A DNA stretch of 64,000 nucleotides from Lewinellaceae bacterium (lineage in GTDB: Bacteria > Bacteroidota > Bacteroidia > Chitinophagales > Saprospiraceae), in assembly GCA_020636435.1 (NCBI GenBank), contig JACJXX010000002.1, positions 3,658,001-3,722,000 of the forward strand, read 5' to 3'. The position numbers were made by a program, and so were the translations under genes. The notes under the pieces were generated by a model. It was not told where the DNA came from. It made no database searches and worked only from the letters and a program-made list of their open reading frames with translations. This document shows positions 59,459 to 64,000 of the stretch, in pieces (within the stretch, counting starts at the first letter, position 1; each line of letters begins with the position of its first letter).

Positions 59459-60787
59459 TCATTTGTATTTCTTCATGGTATATCCGAACCGTTTGGTGAT
59501 CTTCACCCCTGCCTTTTGAAGAAACTGCGTCGGCAACTCGCCCCCGGCGAAAATGTAAACAAGGTCATTTTTCAAGGTGAACTCCTCCCCTTCTTTATCG
59601 GTTGTCAGATAGACTTTATCGTCTTCGATCTTTACCAGATTGGTGTTAAACAATACCTCCAGGAGTTGCTTGTCGATAGCTTCGTTGATCTTTTGCCGGT
59701 TTTTGGGCTTGATGCGGCTGAACTTGTCTTTTCGGTAAGACAACACCACTTTGTTTTGTTCCGCCAGCAAAAGCGCTGCTTCGACCGCCGAATCCCCTCC
59801 TCCTACCACTAAGACTTCCTTTTGGCGGATGTTTTCCGGTTCCAGAAGGCGGTAAGCCACCTTCTCGGCCATTTCCCCCGGAACATTCAACTTTCGGGGC
59901 GTACCCCGGCGCCCGGTAGCCAGGAGGACGTATTTGGTTAAAAAAGCATCTCCCTGCAAAGTCGTCACCCTGAAATGGCCATTTTCAGGCAGGATTTCTT
60001 CCACCTTTGTTTTTTCCCGGATGGTGACGTTGTTTTTCGACAGTGCCTCATGCCACAATTCCAGCAGTTCCTTCTTGCTGGTGTCGTGCAATTTGACGGA
60101 ACCAAATAGGGGGAGGTTCATCGGGGAAGTCATCACCACTTTGGCGCGGGGGAAGGTATAAACCGTGCCGCCAAGGGTGTCCTGTTCCAAAGTTAGAAAG
60201 TTCAACCCATGCTTCCTGGCCGCCAGGGCGGCGGAGATGCCTGCCGGGCCCGCGCCCACGATGATCAGGTCGTAGCTGGAATCGCCATTGGGCATGCCCT
60301 TCCGGACCATGTTCTCTACGGCCATCATCCCCTGTTCCACGCTGTTTCTGATCAGGCCCATACCGCCCAGCTCGCCGGCGATGTATATGCCCGGCACATT
60401 GGTTTCAAAGGTTTCGCTGACATGCGGGAGGTCGACGCCTCTTTCCTGTGTTCCGATGGCGAGGGAGATGGCCTCCACCGGGCAGGCGTGAAAACAAGCG
60501 CCGTGGCCCACGCAGTTGGAAGCATTGATCAAGGTTCCTCCTCCGTTCAGGATGCCCAAAATGTCCTTTTCGGGGCAAGCTGCCACGCAGGCCCCGCTTT
60601 TGATGCAGGTGCCCAGGTCGATGACGGGATGCAGGGAAACGGGTTCGTACAAACCCTCCTGTTTGGCCACCTCGATCTTGCCTTCCACCTCCTGCGAGGC
60701 CTTTTTCAGTTTCCTGAGATAAAGGAGGACGATGCCCGCGCAAATCAAAAAGACAACGGAATAAATAATGGCCTGTTCTATAAGCAT
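59459..60787 (-). CDS. membrane-anchored ferredoxin-flavin oxidoreductase
   Basis: 442 residues. One N-terminal helix (about 5-23), then two 4Fe-4S motifs (CIKSGACVAACP and CVGHGACFHACP, about 55-110), then a thioredoxin-reductase-like FAD/NAD(P) part with GAGPAG (FAD) and GGGDSAVEAAL (NAD(P)H) and a late AGGELPTQFL. No redox-active CxxC is visible in the flavin domain. It should pass electrons between NAD(P)H, flavin and FeS clusters at the inner membrane. Stop-to-start distance to the b-type cytochrome upstream is 17 bp. Confidence 0.88.
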   Translation of the reverse strand: MLIEQAIIYSVVFLICAGIVLLYLRKLKKASQEVEGKIEVAKQEGLYEPVSLHPVIDLGTCIKSGACVAACPEKDILGILNGGGTLINASNCVGHGACFHACPVEAISLAIGTQERGVDLPHVSETFETNVPGIYIAGELGGMGLIRNSVEQGMMAVENMVRKGMPNGDSSYDLIIVGAGPAGISAALAARKHGLNFLTLEQDTLGGTVYTFPRAKVVMTSPMNLPLFGSVKLHDTSKKELLELWHEALSKNNVTIREKTKVEEILPENGHFRVTTLQGDAFLTKYVLLATGRRGTPRKLNVPGEMAEKVAYRLLEPENIRQKEVLVVGGGDSAVEAALLLAEQNKVVLSYRKDKFSRIKPKNRQKINEAIDKQLLEVLFNTNLVKIEDDKVYLTTDKEGEEFTLKNDLVYIFAGGELPTQFLQKAGVKITKRFGYTMKKYK

Positions 60788-60804
60788 AGCGTCAGATTAA
60801 TGGC

Positions 60805-61674
60805 TCAAAAAACCCATTTATACCCAAATGCCAGAGTGATGCCCACGTGGATCAGTACGATAACCAGCATAATGATCGCAAACGGCAGATGGGCCACGTG
60901 CCAGTATTTAAACAACTGCTGCATGATGTGCAAGCGCTCGATCCGGTTGTTGAGCGACATTTCATTTTTAACCAGCTTCGTTACCTCGCGAACATCCTTC
61001 AGCGGCAGTTTTTCTGCCCGCAAGTCCTTTTTTATGCTCCTTATCGTTTTTTTGTCCTCGAAATATTTCCTGGCTATTCCGGCCAACAGGTTGTTCCCAC
61101 TGCTGTGAGTTTGTACCCGGGCGGATTCTGTTATTCTGGCTAAACTCGAACCATCCAACTGGTAGGAATTTTTCAATATATCCTCCAGGTTCTTTTTCAT
61201 CTCCTTGACTTCATTCAGGCTCAGCGCCCGGCCCTGGATCGTCCTGGGTATTTGGATGTAAATAAACCGGCCGATCACTCCGCTCAGCACTACCGCCACC
61301 ATGCTCCAGAAAGCGACCGAAACAATACCGCCGAATTTAAAGGCCGTGTGAAACAAGATCATCACCGGCCCAAGGCTGCACAGGAAAATATGAAACTCCA
61401 ACCAATACTTTAACCGGCCAAACCCGGACAGAAAACCGTATCTTTTGCGGGCGATATAGGAGGCAACGCCGATCAGTATCAGCAGGGTTCCTACGATGCC
61501 CAACCCATGCCCGTAGATGCCGCTCGGCTTGAAATAGCTGTAGCCCGGATGGTAAAACCGCTCTTCCATGCTGGTCGAATAATAGGACATCCCACTGTAC
61601 GCCAGGAAAACAGCCGTCATGGCTACAATACTTACTAAAGTGGCAATGTAAATACGGTGAGCTAGTCGAGACAT
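60805..61674 (-). CDS. membrane b-type cytochrome-like protein
   Basis: 289 residues, five or six membrane helices. Histidine pairs suited to haem b ligation: H in YWLEFHIFLC and FHTAFKFGG, and H in YWHVAHLPFA and IVLIHVGITL. A helical cytoplasmic insertion (about 150-240) separates the two membrane halves. The type occurs beside ferredoxin-flavin reductases in Bacteroidota cytochrome clusters and would exchange electrons with quinones or the FeS protein encoded next. First gene of the minus-strand cluster. Confidence 0.75.
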   Translation of the reverse strand: MSRLAHRIYIATLVSIVAMTAVFLAYSGMSYYSTSMEERFYHPGYSYFKPSGIYGHGLGIVGTLLILIGVASYIARKRYGFLSGFGRLKYWLEFHIFLCSLGPVMILFHTAFKFGGIVSVAFWSMVAVVLSGVIGRFIYIQIPRTIQGRALSLNEVKEMKKNLEDILKNSYQLDGSSLARITESARVQTHSSGNNLLAGIARKYFEDKKTIRSIKKDLRAEKLPLKDVREVTKLVKNEMSLNNRIERLHIMQQLFKYWHVAHLPFAIIMLVIVLIHVGITLAFGYKWVF

Positions 61675-62022
61675 AATATTTCAAAATTTTACCTGTCGTA
61701 TCTTGTAATCAAAAAATGGCGATTTTTATTGTCAGGGCCGGCAAAAATCAGAATGCGGCAAATGTATAAATTTTGTGATAAAACGTCAATGCCCCGGCAA
61801 CCAGGGATGCCCAAACTTCGGACAGACAGGGCGCCATCCGCCACTTGTTAGATTTTGAATAGCATCCGATAAAAAATGCTCAGCCATTTCTGGGTAAATT
61901 TGAAACCTTGCAACACAAGGGCAGTTGCCGTCGCAATTGCCAATGAAAAAAGCATTAGGCCGGGAATAAACGCACCTGCCATTTCTCTTTTTCCAGGGCC
62001 GATTGGCCACAACCACCAAATT

Positions 62023-63288
62023 ATGAAGAACCACTACCTATCCGTGTTCCTTTTGCCTCTCCTCTTTCTGGCTTCCTGCGGGGTTGGCGCCCCGGCTGAT
62101 AAGGAAACCAAAATGGCGATTACGGTAAAAAATCCATCGGATTTCCCCCGAACCGACGCCCTTGTCACGCTCAGCGCCCGGCAATTGCAGGAAAAATATC
62201 CTGGCCTGGCCCTTGCCAATATCAAACTCGCCGCCGGCGCCCCCATTCCATTTCAAGCCAATGACCTCAACCGCGACGGCGCCGCCGATGAACTCGCTTT
62301 TGTGATGGACCTCGGCGCCAACGAAGAAAAAGCCGTCGTTATCGAAGCCCTGAAAGAGGGAGAGGCGCCGCCCGTTTTCAAAAAGCGCACCCAGGCAGAA
62401 CTGTCCTACAAGGAGGGTGGCCATTGGGAAGGGAAAGAATATCAGGGCGGAACCTTTAAAAACACTTCTTATCTGCGGGTGCCTCCCGAACACACCGACC
62501 ACTCCTGGTTCATCCGCTACGAAGGCCCGGGCTGGGAATCCGACAAGGTCGGGTACCGCTTTTACCTGGACTGGCGCAACGCCACCGATATTTTTGGCAA
62601 AAAAACCACGGAAATGGTGCTCCAGGATGTAGGCCAGGATGGATTCGACTCCTACCACGAACCCTCGGAATGGGGGATGGACATTCTCAAAGTCGGCAAA
62701 TCGCTGGGCATTGGGGCGCTGGGTTTCTGGACGGGAGAAAAGGCCTTGCGGGTGGAAAGCACCGATTCGGTTGTCTGCTCCATCCCTGTCAACGGCCCGG
62801 TGGAAAGCATGGTAAAGACGACCTACTATGGCTGGAACACGGGGAAACAAAAGGTAGATGCCACTTCGCTGTTATCCATTCACGCCGGCAGCCGGCTGAC
62901 CCGCCACGACCTGTCCTTAAGCGCCCCGCTGCCCAACCTTTGCACCGGCATTGTAAAGCTGGAAGGCACGGCATTGCTTCAGGACGAAGGGCAGGACGGC
63001 TGGGGCTTTCTGGCTACCTGGGGGCCTCAAAGCCTGGACGGCAGCCAGCTGGGAATGGCCATCCTCTACCCCAAAAGCCAGTTGATACAACTTGCAGAAG
63101 ATGAACACAACCACGTGGCGGTGCTTCGCCCGGACGGAGGAACCACCCTGTCCTATTATTTTCTCGCCGCCTGGGAACAGGAACCCGGGGGCATAAAAAC
63201 AGAAGAAGCATTCCGATCCTACCTGGTTCAAACGATAAAAGCCCTGAATACTCCGGTGGAAGCCAGCCTCGGGCCGTTGCCCGAATAA
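62023..63288 (+). CDS. DUF4861 family lipoprotein
   Basis: 421 residues. Signal with lipobox FLASC (Cys 16). The body matches DUF4861 of Bacteroidota polysaccharide loci: NPSDFPRTDALVTLSARQLQ, DLNRDGAADELAFVMDLG, GWESDKVGYRFYLDWRNATD and STDSVVCSIPVNGP. It usually accompanies glycoside hydrolases of pectin or ulvan breakdown; activity not established. Start at MKNHYLSVFLLP. The GH88/105-like gene follows 28 bp later, the same unit. Confidence 0.85.
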   Translation: MKNHYLSVFLLPLLFLASCGVGAPADKETKMAITVKNPSDFPRTDALVTLSARQLQEKYPGLALANIKLAAGAPIPFQANDLNRDGAADELAFVMDLGANEEKAVVIEALKEGEAPPVFKKRTQAELSYKEGGHWEGKEYQGGTFKNTSYLRVPPEHTDHSWFIRYEGPGWESDKVGYRFYLDWRNATDIFGKKTTEMVLQDVGQDGFDSYHEPSEWGMDILKVGKSLGIGALGFWTGEKALRVESTDSVVCSIPVNGPVESMVKTTYYGWNTGKQKVDATSLLSIHAGSRLTRHDLSLSAPLPNLCTGIVKLEGTALLQDEGQDGWGFLATWGPQSLDGSQLGMAILYPKSQLIQLAEDEHNHVAVLRPDGGTTLSYYFLAAWEQEPGGIKTEEAFRSYLVQTIKALNTPVEASLGPLPE

Positions 63289-63316
63289 ATTGTAAATCCT
63301 ACAAAATGAGAGCAAA

Positions 63317-64000
63317 ATGAAACGAAAGGAAATGACGCTGCCCCGACTGGCCATCCTCGCCCTTTTACCCCTTCTGCTGGGCAATGTGCGTTGCACCAAC
63401 AACCGGCCTGATGCCCAGGGCGCCATCACAACCCTAACTACAGGTATTCCCGAAGAATTGCCGTGGTCAGAACGCATGGCCCTGTCCACTATGAAAAGAT
63501 GCCCGGAGGCCTGGATGAACGATTTCAGCAAAGAGCCTCAGTGGAGCTACACCCACGGCCTGGTTATGCTTTCTATTATCAAAACCTGGGAAGCCTCAGG
63601 AAAAGAGGCCTATTTCGACTACGCCAAATCTTATGCTGATACGATGATCCTCGCTGATGGGACGATCCGGGATTACCACATCGACGAGTTCAACATCGAC
63701 CACATCAACCCCGGCAAGTTCCTCTTCGCGGTCTATGACAAAACCGGCCAGGAAAATTACGGAAAGGCCATCGCCACGCTGAAACGCCAATTAGAATGGC
63801 AACCCCGAAACAAGGACGGAGGCTTTTGGCACAAACTCAGGTATCCCTGGCAAATGTGGCTGGACGGGCTCTATATGGGGGCGCCCTTCTACGCAGAATA
63901 CGCCATGAGGAACAGGAAAAACGAGCTGTTCGAAGACGTCGCCCATCAGTTCATCCTGATGGAACAACATGCCCGTGATCCAAAAACCGGCCTGCTCTAC
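63317..64000 (+). CDS. GH88/GH105-like unsaturated glycuronyl hydrolase, partial at window edge
   Basis: 228 codons visible, open to the right edge. Signal or lipoprotein start (MKRKEMTLPRLAILALLPLL, then Cys near 26). The (alpha/alpha)6-barrel opening is recognisable: WSERMALSTMKRCPEAWM, WSYTHGLVMLSIIKTWEA, FNIDHINPGKFLFAVY, and GGFWHKLRYPWQMWLDGLYM then GAPFYAEYA. The enzymes remove unsaturated uronic acids produced by pectate or rhamnogalacturonan lyases. It fits with the DUF4861 gene just upstream. Confidence 0.88.
   Translation, partial: MKRKEMTLPRLAILALLPLLLGNVRCTNNRPDAQGAITTLTTGIPEELPWSERMALSTMKRCPEAWMNDFSKEPQWSYTHGLVMLSIIKTWEASGKEAYFDYAKSYADTMILADGTIRDYHIDEFNIDHINPGKFLFAVYDKTGQENYGKAIATLKRQLEWQPRNKDGGFWHKLRYPWQMWLDGLYMGAPFYAEYAMRNRKNELFEDVAHQFILMEQHARDPKTGLLY

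Overview
The window looks like a chromosomal segment of a Bacteroidota bacterium, probably of the Saprospiria (Lewinella/Haliscomenobacter-like) group. The grounds are a type IX secretion C-terminal sorting domain, LytTR/LytS-type signalling, DUF4836, AsmA-like and DUF4861 proteins, XisH/XisI genes, FISUMP and RHS/YD-repeat proteins, TAnnTTTG-like -7 promoter boxes and few Shine-Dalgarno sequences. The taxon is an inference from gene content, not from a marker gene.

Layout. 1-640: the end of a CRISPR array (nine identical 37-nt repeats in view, running off the left edge; no cas genes in the window). 1-22 kb: mostly conserved genes, namely an HtrA protease, a YfcE-type phosphodiesterase, a papain-like pseudo-enzyme, a large AsmA-like protein, an xisHI pair, a broken DUF433/DUF5615 module, smc, an S24 repressor, tpiA, DUF72, ppk1 and a DUF4836 lipoprotein. 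22.0-22.5 kb: a tRNA locus with a hairpin-invaded tRNA-Gly relic followed by intact tRNA-Gly(GCC) and tRNA-Leu(UAA). 22.7-38.5 kb: an accessory and decay zone with RHS/YD-repeat relics, two RelBE-like toxin-antitoxin cassettes (one frameshifted), an IS110-family element, kinase/FISUMP and two-component relics, an orphan xisI, and truncated sugar-catabolism genes, with a beta-lactamase-fold hydrolase, a beta-barrel protein and a c-type cytochrome lipoprotein among them. 38.5-49.6 kb: a K+ channel, miaE, a LytTR/LytS two-component pair, a T9SS-secreted esterase, an ABC-2 exporter, a nuclease-like coiled-coil protein and a GH43 glycosidase. 49.6-61.7 kb: a minus-strand electron-transfer cluster with fused CcsBA, an OB-fold lipoprotein, a beta-barrel protein, two multihaem cytochromes with 22 and 23 CXXCH motifs, a ferredoxin-flavin oxidoreductase and a membrane b-type cytochrome. 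62 kb to the end: DUF4861 plus GH88/105-like pectin-related genes running off the right edge.

The most unusual content is non-coding. Three related hairpin elements (A, B in two copies, C) share a conserved apical core of about 70 nt but carry different terminal inverted repeats; B and C, and a fourth mini-hairpin (D), are flanked by 3-bp TWA direct repeats. B copy 1 splits an RHS gene in front of its C-terminal tail, and removing the element plus one TAA restores the frame exactly. A fifth element (E) has an 8-bp target duplication and lies against the miaE promoter. Short palindromes have also entered the tRNA relic, one B element and RHS relics. The IS110 element upstream of its recombinase gene encodes a stem-loop whose two internal-loop strands match the two element ends, as expected for the donor-binding loop of a bridge RNA.

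How the genes work together. The 49.6-61.7 kb cluster reads as one electron-transfer unit: a quinone/NAD(P)H-side module (membrane cytochrome b plus FeS-flavoprotein), periplasmic or surface multihaem cytochromes, an outer-membrane barrel, and the dedicated haem-attachment machinery. The accessory zone reads as an RHS toxin/immunity and toxin-antitoxin locus repeatedly hit by mobile DNA.
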